The notes beneath the pieces are model-generated. The model did not search any database. It had not been told where the DNA came from and was given only the letters and a program-made list of their open reading frames with translations. 64,000 nt of DNA from an uncultured Prevotellaceae bacterium (GTDB taxonomy: Bacteria; Bacteroidota; Bacteroidia; Bacteroidales; Bacteroidaceae): positions 62,001-126,000 of the forward strand of contig CAMHUI010000001.1 of the NCBI GenBank assembly GCA_946188345.1, written 5' to 3'. How positions within the stretch are numbered: the first letter of the stretch is position 1; the number at the start of each line of letters is the position of its first letter. A program made the position numbers and the translations under genes. Below, one piece after another: positions 17,258 to 24,937 of the stretch.

Positions 17258-17550
17258 CTAACGGCGAAATACTTTCTTCCCGTTTTCAATGACAATGCCG
17301 TGATAACCTACATCGACACGATGCCCCTGAACATTATAGCAGGATGTGGAAGGCTGTACGGGTGTCACATCCCGGATTCCAGTCACGACGCCACCCGCAA
17401 TATTGACTGTAGTCGTGGCAAAAGCAAAACCATAGTATTGTCCGTTGACAGCCTGTACGCCGATGGTATAGGTGCCGTCAGGAAGCAGGTAGTCTTTCTT
17501 CGTGGAGGTTCCCTGGTTGCCCGGTTCCTCGCACTTTCTCAGGCTCTGTT
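17258..17550 (-). pseudogene. C-terminal remnant of an FG-GAP/fibronectin-type exported protein
   Basis: On the minus strand an open frame without any start codon reads LPDGTYTIGVQAVNGQYYGF, then FAFATTTVNIAGGVV, and ends in CYNVQGHRVDVGYHG followed by IVIENGKKVFRR and a stop at 17258. This matches the end of the FG-GAP protein at 13581 (KGQYTYGIQTVDAAYQGSAF, then YNLAGQ) in order and spacing. The resemblance fades upstream of about 17540, so only the last fibronectin strand set and the tail survive. It lies between GH32 and pagL and is probably the leftover of a deleted paralogue. Confidence 0.65.
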
Positions 17551-17611
17551 TAGTAATAAGAGAAAGATGCGATTGGAATGATGGAAAGGGGTCATATTGC
17601 TTAGTTCTATG

Positions 17612-18838
17612 TTATCTCCGGAAGGGCAGGCGGTAGCCGATGCTGAGTTGCATGCAGTCGGCCTTCGAGAAGTTGTGGGCTTTGACGTTGTAGCCGATGA
17701 AGACTCTATCGGCAGTGCATGGCAGGCTGTAGCGCAGTCCGATGGTCTGATAGGTGTTGCCGTCCTGCTCTTCGGCCACGCGGCCCATGTGACGATAGAC
17801 ATATACGCCCACGCCGCCATGCAGGGAGAGATGGCGATAGAAGAACTCCTGCTTCAGGCCCACACCCAGCACATGTCGCGAATAGTCGTAGCCCGTGAAG
17901 CCGGCCTTCTCGTCGTAGTAGCGGATGTGGTCGGCATAGGTGGAGTAGCCGTAGTTCGCTTCTATTCCACTGGCCATGACGGGGCTGTAGCGCCACATCG
18001 GAGCCACCATGATGATGGGGGTTCCATAGAGGGGATTGTGGTTGGAGTGTTCGGCAATGAACTGGTCACGCAGGGTGCTGCCCGCGATGCCGATGGATGA
18101 CTCGAGGTAGGCGCTCCTAACGAACTCCCCTCTGTCCTCTCCCTTTTCTGAGGGATTGGAGCTGGTTGTCTTCCCTGTCTTATACGCCAGTCGCAGTTCG
18201 GGACCTATGGTATTTGCTCCAAGGTTCGGCCGGTTCAGCGTACCGTTGCTCACGTGGCGATAGGCGGCTGCGAAGGCCAGCTCCCAGCGTTCCGTCACAC
18301 GGCAGGCCACATAGGGCTGCAGACCGATATACACCGACAATGGCGAGCCTACGAGTTCGTTGTCGGGACTGCGGTTCTGGTCGAAACGGCGGGTGAAATA
18401 GGCCAGACCGTTCTGTATGTCAACGCCGGCCCTCCAGCGACCCTTGCGCCAGAAGTCGTATTGTATGCCGATATAGGCCGTTGCCTCTCTGCCCACCTCC
18501 GAAGGGAAGGGGCGGTCGGGGTCTTGAAGATGAACGTGGGTGAAGTCGCCGAACAGCAGACCTGCCTCCAGTGTCGGATGGTTCAGGCTGCTATCGAAGA
18601 TGCTCTCCTGGCGGGGCTTCCACTGCAGCCGCAGGTCGGCATAGCTGACACCGTAGCTATGCATGACGCGCTGGTTGTGCGAGCCCTTAGGGATGAGATA
18701 GTTGTAGCTACCCGAGAGAGCTACCGACAACTGTCCGCCACCAACCCGCAACGAGTCGCTGGCAGAAGCCTCTGAACCACTTGCTGCCATCAGCAGAAAT
18801 CCCAAGGCAAAAAGTCGGAGATAACACCCGTATTTCAT
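17612..18838 (-). CDS. PagL-like lipid A 3-O-deacylase, outer membrane
   Basis: A 408-residue outer-membrane beta-barrel protein of the PagL/acyloxyacyl hydrolase family, which removes the 3-O-acyl chain of lipid A. A signal peptide (about residues 1-28) is followed by alternating amphipathic strands. The family signature YRHVSNGTLNRPNLGAN (about residue 192) contains the catalytic His-Ser pair and the conserved Asn. At 408 residues it is far longer than the enterobacterial PagL (about 170), as is usual in Bacteroidetes, with a longer N-terminal part. The stop is in the same frame as the remnant downstream by chance. A -7 box lies seven bases before the ATG, so the mRNA may be leaderless. Confidence 0.8.
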   Translation of the reverse strand: MKYGCYLRLFALGFLLMAASGSEASASDSLRVGGGQLSVALSGSYNYLIPKGSHNQRVMHSYGVSYADLRLQWKPRQESIFDSSLNHPTLEAGLLFGDFTHVHLQDPDRPFPSEVGREATAYIGIQYDFWRKGRWRAGVDIQNGLAYFTRRFDQNRSPDNELVGSPLSVYIGLQPYVACRVTERWELAFAAAYRHVSNGTLNRPNLGANTIGPELRLAYKTGKTTSSNPSEKGEDRGEFVRSAYLESSIGIAGSTLRDQFIAEHSNHNPLYGTPIIMVAPMWRYSPVMASGIEANYGYSTYADHIRYYDEKAGFTGYDYSRHVLGVGLKQEFFYRHLSLHGGVGVYVYRHMGRVAEEQDGNTYQTIGLRYSLPCTADRVFIGYNVKAHNFSKADCMQLSIGYRLPFRR

Positions 18839-18845
18839 TCCGTTG

Positions 18846-18853
18846 CAAAGTTA
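18846..18853 (-). promoter_or_regulatory. -7 box for pagL, seven bases before the start
   Basis: TAACTTTG read on the minus strand, followed by CAACGGA and the ATG. Initiation would fall at or within a base or two of the start codon. Confidence 0.6.
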
Positions 18854-18991
18854 CAAAAAATCAGCTAACTTTGCAAATCCGACTTTACAAAATGGCCCTG
18901 CCCACGGCAGTTTTTGAAATCTTTAACCGAAAAAAGTCATTTTGTTTGTGAATAATTCATAAAATCACGCACGCATCTAACAATTCTTTTG

Positions 18992-18999
18992 TAACTTTG
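18992..18999 (+). promoter_or_regulatory. -7 box for pckA
   Basis: TAACTTTG lies 82 bp before the pckA ATG, giving a leader of roughly 75 nt that is rich in A. The -33 region is not well conserved. The divergent pagL box is about 140 bp away, so the two genes are expressed from separate promoters. Confidence 0.55.
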
Positions 19000-19081
19000 C
19001 AGTCGATTTGCGAGGGCTGCCTCAGCAAGAAGAAAGGAACATTCACAACAATAACAATAAAAAGTAAACCAAAAAAGTATT

Positions 19082-20695
19082 ATGGCAAAGTTAGATTTGA
19101 CACAGTATGGCATCACCGGAAGCACCGTGATTGCCCACAACCCGTCTTACGAGTACCTCTTCGAAGAGGAGACCAAGGCTGGCCTGACCGGTTTCGACAA
19201 GGGTCAGAACACCGAGCTCAACGCCGTGAACGTAATGACCGGTATCTTCACCGGCCGTTCGCCTAAGGACAAGTACATCGTTGACGATGCCCAGAGCCAC
19301 GACAAAGTATGGTGGACCACTGAGGGTTACAAGAACGACAACCACCCCATGACCGAAGAGGTATGGGCCAAGGTGAAGGAAATCGCCGTCAAGGAGCTCT
19401 GCAACAAAGACCTCTATGTCGTTGACGCTTTCTGCGGTGCCAACGCTGCAACACACCTCGCAGTGCGCTTCATCGTAGAAGTAGCATGGCAGGCTCACTT
19501 CATCAAGAACATGTTCATCCAGCCCACTGAGGAAGAGCTCGCTAACTTCGAACCCAACTTCGTCATCTACAACGCCTCCAAGGCTAAGGTAGAAGACTAC
19601 AAGGCCCTCGGTCTGAACAGCGAGACTTGCGTAGCCTTCAACACCACCACCCGCGAACAGGTTATCATCAACACCTGGTACGGCGGTGAGATGAAGAAGG
19701 GTATGTTCTCCATGCAGAACTACTACCTGCCCCTGCAGGGTATCGCCTCGATGCACTGCTCGGCCAACACCGACATGGAAGGTAAGAACACCGCCATCTT
19801 CTTCGGTCTCTCCGGAACCGGCAAGACCACGCTGAGCACCGACCCGAAGCGTCTCCTCATCGGCGACGACGAGCACGGATGGGACGACGAGGGCGTATTC
19901 AACCTCGAAGGTGGCTGCTATGCCAAGGTCATCAACCTCGACAAGGAAAGCGAGCCCGACATCTACAACGCAATCCGTCGCAACGCTCTTCTTGAGAACG
20001 TCACCGTTGACGCCCAGGGCAAGATCGACTTCGCCGACAAGAGCGTCACCGAGAATACCCGCGTCAGCTATCCTATCGAGCACATCGAGAAGATTGCCAA
20101 GAAGGTCAACGGCAAGAGCGCAGGCCCCGATGCCAAGAACGTCATCTTCCTGAGCGCCGATGCCTTTGGCGTGCTGCCTCCCGTGAGCATCCTCACTCCC
20201 GAGCAGACCAAGTACTACTTCCTCAGCGGCTTCACCGCAAAGCTCGCCGGCACAGAGCGCGGCATCACCGAGCCCACTCCCACCTTCAGCGCCTGCTTCG
20301 GCCAGGCCTTCCTCGAGCTGCATCCTACCAAGTATGCTGAAGAGCTCGTCAAGAAGATGGAAAAGAGCGGTGCCAAGGCATACCTCGTGAACACCGGCTG
20401 GAACGGTACCGGCAAGCGCATCTCCATCCGCGACACCCGCGGTATCATCGATGCCATCCTCGGCGGCGCCATCCTGAAGGCTCCCACCAAGAAGATTCCT
20501 TACTTCAACTTCGAAGTTCCCACCGAGCTCGAAGGTGTTGACACCAACATCCTCGACCCGCGCGACACCTACGCCGATCCCGCACAGTGGGATGAGAAGG
20601 CTAAGGACCTCGCCGCCCGCTTCATCAAGAACTTTGGCAAGTACACCACAAACGAAGCCGGTAAGGCTCTCGTCGCCGCTGGTCCTCAGCTGTAA
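19082..20695 (+). CDS. pckA: phosphoenolpyruvate carboxykinase (ATP)
   Basis: A 537-residue ATP-dependent PEP carboxykinase, full length for the family. It interconverts oxaloacetate plus ATP with PEP, CO2 and ADP; in gut Bacteroidales it mostly fixes CO2 on the way to succinate. Motifs are [10 protein letters not shown] near residue 57, the kinase-1a P-loop [11 protein letters not shown] (about residue 241), the kinase-2 region [14 protein letters not shown] (about residue 261), and TENTRVSYP near residue 325. The codon choice is strongly biased, as expected of a highly expressed gene. The last 27 bases, including the stop, belong to the first unit of a 65-bp tandem repeat that continues downstream. 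Confidence 0.98.
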   Translation: MAKLDLTQYGITGSTVIAHNPSYEYLFEEETKAGLTGFDKGQNTELNAVNVMTGIFTGRSPKDKYIVDDAQSHDKVWWTTEGYKNDNHPMTEEVWAKVKEIAVKELCNKDLYVVDAFCGANAATHLAVRFIVEVAWQAHFIKNMFIQPTEEELANFEPNFVIYNASKAKVEDYKALGLNSETCVAFNTTTREQVIINTWYGGEMKKGMFSMQNYYLPLQGIASMHCSANTDMEGKNTAIFFGLSGTGKTTLSTDPKRLLIGDDEHGWDDEGVFNLEGGCYAKVINLDKESEPDIYNAIRRNALLENVTVDAQGKIDFADKSVTENTRVSYPIEHIEKIAKKVNGKSAGPDAKNVIFLSADAFGVLPPVSILTPEQTKYYFLSGFTAKLAGTERGITEPTPTFSACFGQAFLELHPTKYAEELVKKMEKSGAKAYLVNTGWNGTGKRISIRDTRGIIDAILGGAILKAPTKKIPYFNFEVPTELEGVDTNILDPRDTYADPAQWDEKAKDLAARFIKNFGKYTTNEAGKALVAAGPQL

Positions 20696-20825
20696 AACGC
20701 AGTGCAACAGCGACCGAGGCAACGAGCTACTTGCTCGTCGCCGCTGGTCCTCAGCTGTAAACGCAGTGCAACAGCGACCGAGGCAACGAGCTATTCTGCT
20801 CGTCGCCGCTGGTCCTCAGCTGTAA
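20669..20825 (+). repeat. 65-bp tandem repeat duplicating the 3' end of pckA
   Basis: Two full units (20669-20733 and 20734-20798) and a partial third (20799-20825). Each unit begins with the last codons of pckA (encoding LVAAGPQL and stop) and continues with 3'-UTR sequence. Within each unit GCTCGT and GCC pair with GGC and ACGAGC, so every unit can fold into a hairpin closed by the next unit's start. The units differ only by single-base indels. Confidence 0.9.
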
Positions 20826-20854
20826 ACGAACGTCCATTCAGGACTACATAAACC

Positions 20855-20889
20855 AAGGCATCCGCACAAACCGCGCGGATGCCTTTTTT
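20855..20889 (+). terminator. intrinsic terminator of pckA
   Basis: GGCATCCGC pairs with GCGGATGCC around a short loop and runs into six Ts. It lies 30 bp after the tandem repeat. Confidence 0.9.
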
Positions 20890-21028
20890 CGATCGGTGTC
20901 TGGTAAAAATGTTTATCGTCAGTCGTCTTTATGACTGAGCATTTAAGTCCGTGTTTGTCCGCGCCATTGTATAAGAAAAAAAAGCCTCCGTGCCCGTCCG
21001 TGGAAAACAACAATGAAGGGCCAGAAGA

Positions 21029-21495
21029 CTTTTGAATTATCTTGACAAAAGTGCCCGAATTCCGCGCTGAGAAGGCCCACTTTCTGAAATTATTTTCCTT
21101 CGGTCGCAAATAACGCAGCCATGAGCCATCACACGCAACCCGTTGACAGTGAGACAGATAGCGTTTTCGGCCTTGATAACCACCGACAAACCGACCAACA
21201 GAGCCGACCTTTCGGACAGCGAAAAGCAAGCTTTCGTTCAGACTTTTGGTACAAAAGTCATGACGATAAGTAAGAAATCGTGATGCGATTTCTAAGATAT
21301 CATCGGGCGAATCGGTACAAAAGTCCTCACGATTTGTACCAAAAGTCTCTGACTCGCCTCGGGAAGCGTCAAAAAGTTGCCCCCGGAAGCCGGAATCTTT
21401 TTCTAGAACACCCGAAAATCCTGACAGAAATTTACGGTAAAAAAGATTGACATTTCGCTTCCAAAAATCTACGAAAATAAGACAAATTTTGAACA
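21029..21495 (+). repeat. dispersed intergenic element, copy 2
   Basis: Very close copy of the element at 11742-12228, same orientation, again behind a plus-strand transcription unit. The AGAAATCG/CGATTTCT and GGTACAAA/TTTGTACC hairpins are conserved exactly. The minus-strand frame open in copies 1 and 3 is stopped here by TGA after seven codons, which argues against a protein-coding role. Confidence 0.8.
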
Positions 21496-21791
21496 GATTT
21501 GTGAGGTTTCTCGCCGGGGCGACTCTTTTTGAGATTCACTGAGTGGGCTTATTAGGGCGTGCTGAGTAGGTACATATGTAAAAATGTCAGAGAGTGTTAG
21601 AGAGGTGTTATCAGATGCCAATACAATCTATGTGCTTACAGTGTATGCCCTCCGTACGCACTACTTCTTTCCCCATGCCGCATTGTTCTATGGCAATCCG
21701 AATTCTCAATTATCAACTACCAATGCTGAACTCCCCGACAATTGATGTATATCAAAAAAGTTAGAACAGAAAACTAAAAAATGCTTCTTCG
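21496..21791. other. intergenic stretch with nothing recognised
   Basis: Between the dispersed element and the candidate RNA gene I see no credible reading frame, repeat or strong hairpin; base composition is mixed. It could hold decayed coding sequence that I cannot identify. Confidence 0.4.
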
Positions 21792-21823
21792 CTTGCGCTG
21801 TTAACGCAAACAGACTACCTTTG
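21792..21823 (+). promoter_or_regulatory. strong promoter of the candidate small RNA
   Basis: CTTG at 21792-21795, a 20-bp spacer and TACCTTTG at 21816-21823. No start codon of a plausible gene follows; the next gene has its own -7 box at 22164. Confidence 0.7.
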
Positions 21824-21828
21824 CATAG

Positions 21829-22000
21829 GAATTCGTGAGGATTCCCATAAACAGAAAGCAAATAGGTTTTTCATAATAAGTTTTCATTAGGTTAGTAGTT
21901 TGATAGATTTTTAAGGCAAAGACCGCGTTATCGTGATTTTTGATAACAAAGTTCTTATAGAGGCCGGCGTCAGTGACTGATGTCTTCCTCTTTTTCTTTT
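21829..22000 (+). ncRNA. candidate small RNA or orphan leader, about 170 nt
   Basis: A unit with its own promoter and terminator but no reading frame. The predicted 5' end folds into GGAAT ... ATTCC (21828-21845), the middle holds GTTATC ... GATAAC (about 21925-21947), and the 3' end is a terminator in which AGAGG pairs with CCTCT around an inner CGTCAG/CTGATG hairpin, followed by a T-rich run. It does not resemble RNase P RNA or tmRNA; 6S RNA is possible but I see no specific match. It could also be a conserved 5' leader whose gene was lost. Confidence 0.5.
21959..22000 (+). terminator. intrinsic terminator of the candidate small RNA
   Basis: Two nested stems (AGAGG/CCTCT and CGTCAG/CTGATG) followed by TTTTTCTTTTT. 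Confidence 0.7.
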
Positions 22001-22065
22001 TATACCCCTTCCCATCCTGTCGCCGCCTAGCCTGCAGCCGCCACCCGCTGGATGCACCTCTTTTT

Positions 22066-22090
22066 AGGCCTGTTATTTATTAACAGACCT
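22066..22090 (+). other. perfect-looking hairpin in the leader region of the envelope operon
   Basis: AGGCCTGTTA and TAACAGACCT pair with one mismatch around TTTAT. It is preceded, not followed, by a T run on the plus strand; the run of As after it would make it a weak minus-strand terminator at best. Confidence 0.5.
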
Positions 22091-22163
22091 TAAAAATCCC
22101 CCTCAGAATGTTTGTTTTAACTAATAAAGTTTGAAAAAAGAAGGCTTTTTGGAGATTTCTCCG

Positions 22164-22171
22164 TAAATTTG
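22164..22171 (+). promoter_or_regulatory. -7 box of the DUF6242-bamA envelope operon
   Basis: TAAATTTG lies 18 bp before the ATG at 22190. A TTG codon overlapping this box and an ATG at 22181 are in frame, but the box itself makes the ATG at 22190 the best start. Confidence 0.55.
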
Positions 22172-22189
22172 CATTCTAAAATGCGCATC

Positions 22190-23494
22190 ATGAAGAAAAG
22201 AAACATATCACTGGTCCTGATGGCCATGACATTCCTCACGCTCGCCCTTTCTTCCTGTCTGGGCGACAATGACGATGACATTGTCTACACCGACGATGCA
22301 GCCGTCACCGCCTTCACCCTCGGAACGCTCAACCAATACACCCACTACACCTCTTCGGTGGGCACCGACAGTATTGTGAAGACCACTGTCACGGGCTCGC
22401 TCTACAGGTTCTATATCGACCAGATGAAGCGCGAGATCTACAACCCCGACTCGCTGCCCTACGGCACTGATGCCGCCCACGTGGTATGCACCATCGTAGC
22501 CCGCAACTCCGGCAGTGTGATCCTCGAAGGCCTCGGCGACGACAATGCCGTATACTACAGCAGTTCCGACTCCATCGACTTCACGCAGCCCCGCACCATC
22601 GTCGTCTACAGCAATTCCGGCAAGGGCAGCAACCGATACACCATTCGCGTCAACGTGCATCAGCAGCAGCCCGACGAATTCAACTGGGCTCTCCTATCCG
22701 AGACGCCCGGTGCAACACCCTTCGCAACAGAAGGTTACCGCCACATAGTAACCTTCGGCCAGCGCATGCTCACGCTCCAAGACAACGCCCTCTGGCAGGC
22801 CGACAGCTGGTCAGAGGCACCCACTTGGAACAAGGTCTGCGACGTGACGGGCATCCGGCAGCTGGCCGGAGCCACCCCCACCCACCTCTATGCCCTCAAC
22901 AACGAGGGACGACTGGTTGTCAGCAGCAACGCACCCGAGGACTGGGCCGGCGGCATCGAATGGAAAGAAGAGCAACTCGACAGCGACCTCTCCCTGCTAC
23001 CCGACACGGAGGTACGGATGGTCTGCCTGCCCTCGAAGACCAACCGCGACACCTATCACCTGGTGCTCGTAGGCAGCAACAGTCATCTCAATGCCTCAGA
23101 CAACATGACCGTTTGGAGCAAGGTAGAAGAGAACGACGCCTATGCCGAGCAGGGCAGATGGTTCTACTACACTCCCTCCACCGGCAATAAGAACCAGCTG
23201 CCCGGACTGAGTAACCTGCAGCTCGTTGCCTACGACGGCGGCCTCCTCGCCTTCGGAACCCGCACCGACGGAACCCTGTCGCCCCTCTATCTCAGCCGAG
23301 ACATGGGCATCACATGGCCCGAGACCAAGCTCATCAACCTGCCCGAAGGATTCAGCCCCACAGACAACGCCTACGGCATGACTGCCGACAGCGACAACTA
23401 CCTCTGGCTGGCCGATGGCACAAAAGGCAAGACCTGGCGCGGACGACTCAACCGACTCGGATGGAAAGAAGTCAACAAGACCGTAACGGAATGA
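22190..23494 (+). CDS. DUF6242-like lipoprotein
   Basis: A 434-residue lipoprotein with signal peptide MKKRNISLVLMAMTFLTLAL and lipobox LSSC, so the mature protein starts at Cys near residue 23 with an acidic DNDDD segment. The rest looks like beta-sandwich plus beta-propeller (repeated W- and Y-containing strands), in line with DUF6242 proteins that sit ahead of DUF6089, uppS and bamA in many Bacteroidales. Its function is unknown; the fixed position in the outer-membrane assembly operon suggests a role at the outer membrane. The stop overlaps the next start by ATGA. I chose 22190 because it begins the signal peptide and lies downstream of the -7 box. Confidence 0.72.
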   Translation: MKKRNISLVLMAMTFLTLALSSCLGDNDDDIVYTDDAAVTAFTLGTLNQYTHYTSSVGTDSIVKTTVTGSLYRFYIDQMKREIYNPDSLPYGTDAAHVVCTIVARNSGSVILEGLGDDNAVYYSSSDSIDFTQPRTIVVYSNSGKGSNRYTIRVNVHQQQPDEFNWALLSETPGATPFATEGYRHIVTFGQRMLTLQDNALWQADSWSEAPTWNKVCDVTGIRQLAGATPTHLYALNNEGRLVVSSNAPEDWAGGIEWKEEQLDSDLSLLPDTEVRMVCLPSKTNRDTYHLVLVGSNSHLNASDNMTVWSKVEENDAYAEQGRWFYYTPSTGNKNQLPGLSNLQLVAYDGGLLAFGTRTDGTLSPLYLSRDMGITWPETKLINLPEGFSPTDNAYGMTADSDNYLWLADGTKGKTWRGRLNRLGWKEVNKTVTE

Positions 23495-24177
23495 AACGCA
23501 TAGCCATACTGCTGCAGATCCTCCTCGCCGCCATCGCCATGCAGGCACAAGGCGACGTTGAATACCGCGCCGAGATAGGCGGCGGCATCGGGGTGGTAGC
23601 CTATGAAGGAGACTTCAACGGCAGCATCCTCAAAGGGCAGCAACCCATGGCACAGATAGTCTTCCGCCGACTCTTCAATCCCCGCTCGGGACTCAAGATA
23701 GCCGCCAGCTACGGACAGCTGAAAGGCTCCTCGGCCGACGTCAAGACCTATTACCCCGGCTTCCAGACCGACGTCTACAACTTTAAGAGCTCACTCGTCG
23801 ATGCCAGCGTCACCTACGAATACAACCTCTGGCCCTACGGCACAGGCCGCGAATACCGCGGAGCCAAGCGCACCGTACCCTACCTGCTTATCGGACTCGG
23901 CGCCACCTACGCCTCGACCGACAACGACAAGAAGCCCTTCAGCATCAATATGCCCATCGGCATCGGTATCAAGCACCGCATCGGCGACCGACTGAACGTA
24001 GGACTCGAATGGGCCATGCACTTCTCAGGCACCGACGAGCTCGACGGAGTGAAAGACCCCTATCAGGTCAAGAGCAGCGGCATCTTCAAGAACACCGACT
24101 GCTACTCCATGCTGCAGCTCTCGCTCACCTACTCCTTCATGGCCAAGTGCAGGACCTGCCACAATGCCGACGAATAA
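23491..24177 (+). CDS. DUF6089-like outer-membrane beta-barrel protein
   Basis: A 228-residue exported protein: signal peptide [20 protein letters not shown], then a series of short amphipathic strands ([50 protein letters not shown]) that fit a small porin-like barrel of the DUF6089 type. The C-terminus carries a CRTC pair, which is unusual for a barrel and might bind metal or form a disulfide. It is translationally coupled to the lipoprotein before it and ends just before uppS. No function is established; position points to envelope biogenesis. Confidence 0.75.
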   Translation: MKRIAILLQILLAAIAMQAQGDVEYRAEIGGGIGVVAYEGDFNGSILKGQQPMAQIVFRRLFNPRSGLKIAASYGQLKGSSADVKTYYPGFQTDVYNFKSSLVDASVTYEYNLWPYGTGREYRGAKRTVPYLLIGLGATYASTDNDKKPFSINMPIGIGIKHRIGDRLNVGLEWAMHFSGTDELDGVKDPYQVKSSGIFKNTDCYSMLQLSLTYSFMAKCRTCHNADE

Positions 24178-24193
24178 AAAGAAACAACAAGAT

Positions 24194-24937
24194 ATGGCAG
24201 CAATAGACCTCTCACGCATACCCCAACACATTGCCATCATCATGGACGGCAACGGGCGCTGGGCCGCAGAACAGGGCAAGCCCCGAAGCTACGGCCATCA
24301 GGCCGGTGTAGACACCGTCAGGAGAATCACATCGGAATGTACCCGGCTGGGCGTGAAATACCTGACCCTCTACACCTTCTCCACAGAAAACTGGAACAGG
24401 CCCGCCGATGAGGTCAGCGCACTCATGGGACTCGTCATCACTGCACTCGAAGACGAACTCTTCATGAAGAACAACGTACGCTTCCGTGCCATAGGCGACA
24501 TGAACCGTCTGCCCAAGGACGTACAGGAAAAGATAGCACAGATGACCCGCGACACTGCCGGCAACACCGCCATGACCATGGTTGTGGCCCTCAGCTACTC
24601 CAGCCGTTGGGAAATTGCACAGGCCGTCAAAGACATCGTCAAAGAAGGCATCCAGCCCGGCGACATCAACGAGGAAACCTTCAGCCAGCACCTCACAACC
24701 AACTTCATGCCCGACCCCGACCTACTTATCAGGACAGGAGGCGAGAAGCGCATCAGCAACTACCTGCTCTGGCAGATAGCCTACTCGGAACTATACTTCT
24801 GCAACACCTACTGGCCCGACTTCACCGAAGACGACCTGCACCAGGCCATAGCCGACTATCAGAGCCGGCAGCGCAGATACGGAAAGACCGAGGCACAGAT
24901 AGAGAACGAAGAAACATCCAAAGCACAACAGCAATGA
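24194..24937 (+). CDS. uppS: isoprenyl transferase (undecaprenyl diphosphate synthase)
   Basis: A cis-prenyltransferase that condenses isopentenyl diphosphate onto farnesyl diphosphate to make undecaprenyl diphosphate, the carrier for peptidoglycan and surface polysaccharide. The signature [12 protein letters not shown] (catalytic aspartate) lies at the N-terminus, [11 protein letters not shown] near residue 65, and [19 protein letters not shown] near residue 185. About 247 residues, normal for the family. An ATG at 24164 is also in frame and overlaps the preceding gene, but the DNA between is A-rich spacer, so 24194 is preferred. The stop overlaps the bamA start by four bases. Confidence 0.95.
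   Translation: MAAIDLSRIPQHIAIIMDGNGRWAAEQGKPRSYGHQAGVDTVRRITSECTRLGVKYLTLYTFSTENWNRPADEVSALMGLVITALEDELFMKNNVRFRAIGDMNRLPKDVQEKIAQMTRDTAGNTAMTMVVALSYSSRWEIAQAVKDIVKEGIQPGDINEETFSQHLTTNFMPDPDLLIRTGGEKRISNYLLWQIAYSELYFCNTYWPDFTEDDLHQAIADYQSRQRRYGKTEAQIENEETSKAQQQ

Noticed and set aside
21829..22000. tmRNA or RNase P RNA
   Set aside because: The length is about 170 nt, no tRNA-like end with CCA and no RNase P core sequence could be found.
22169..22189. TTG start at 22169 or ATG at 22181 for the DUF6242-like lipoprotein
   Set aside because: The TTG is part of the -7 box and the extra residues (HSKMRI) would precede a complete signal peptide that starts at 22190.
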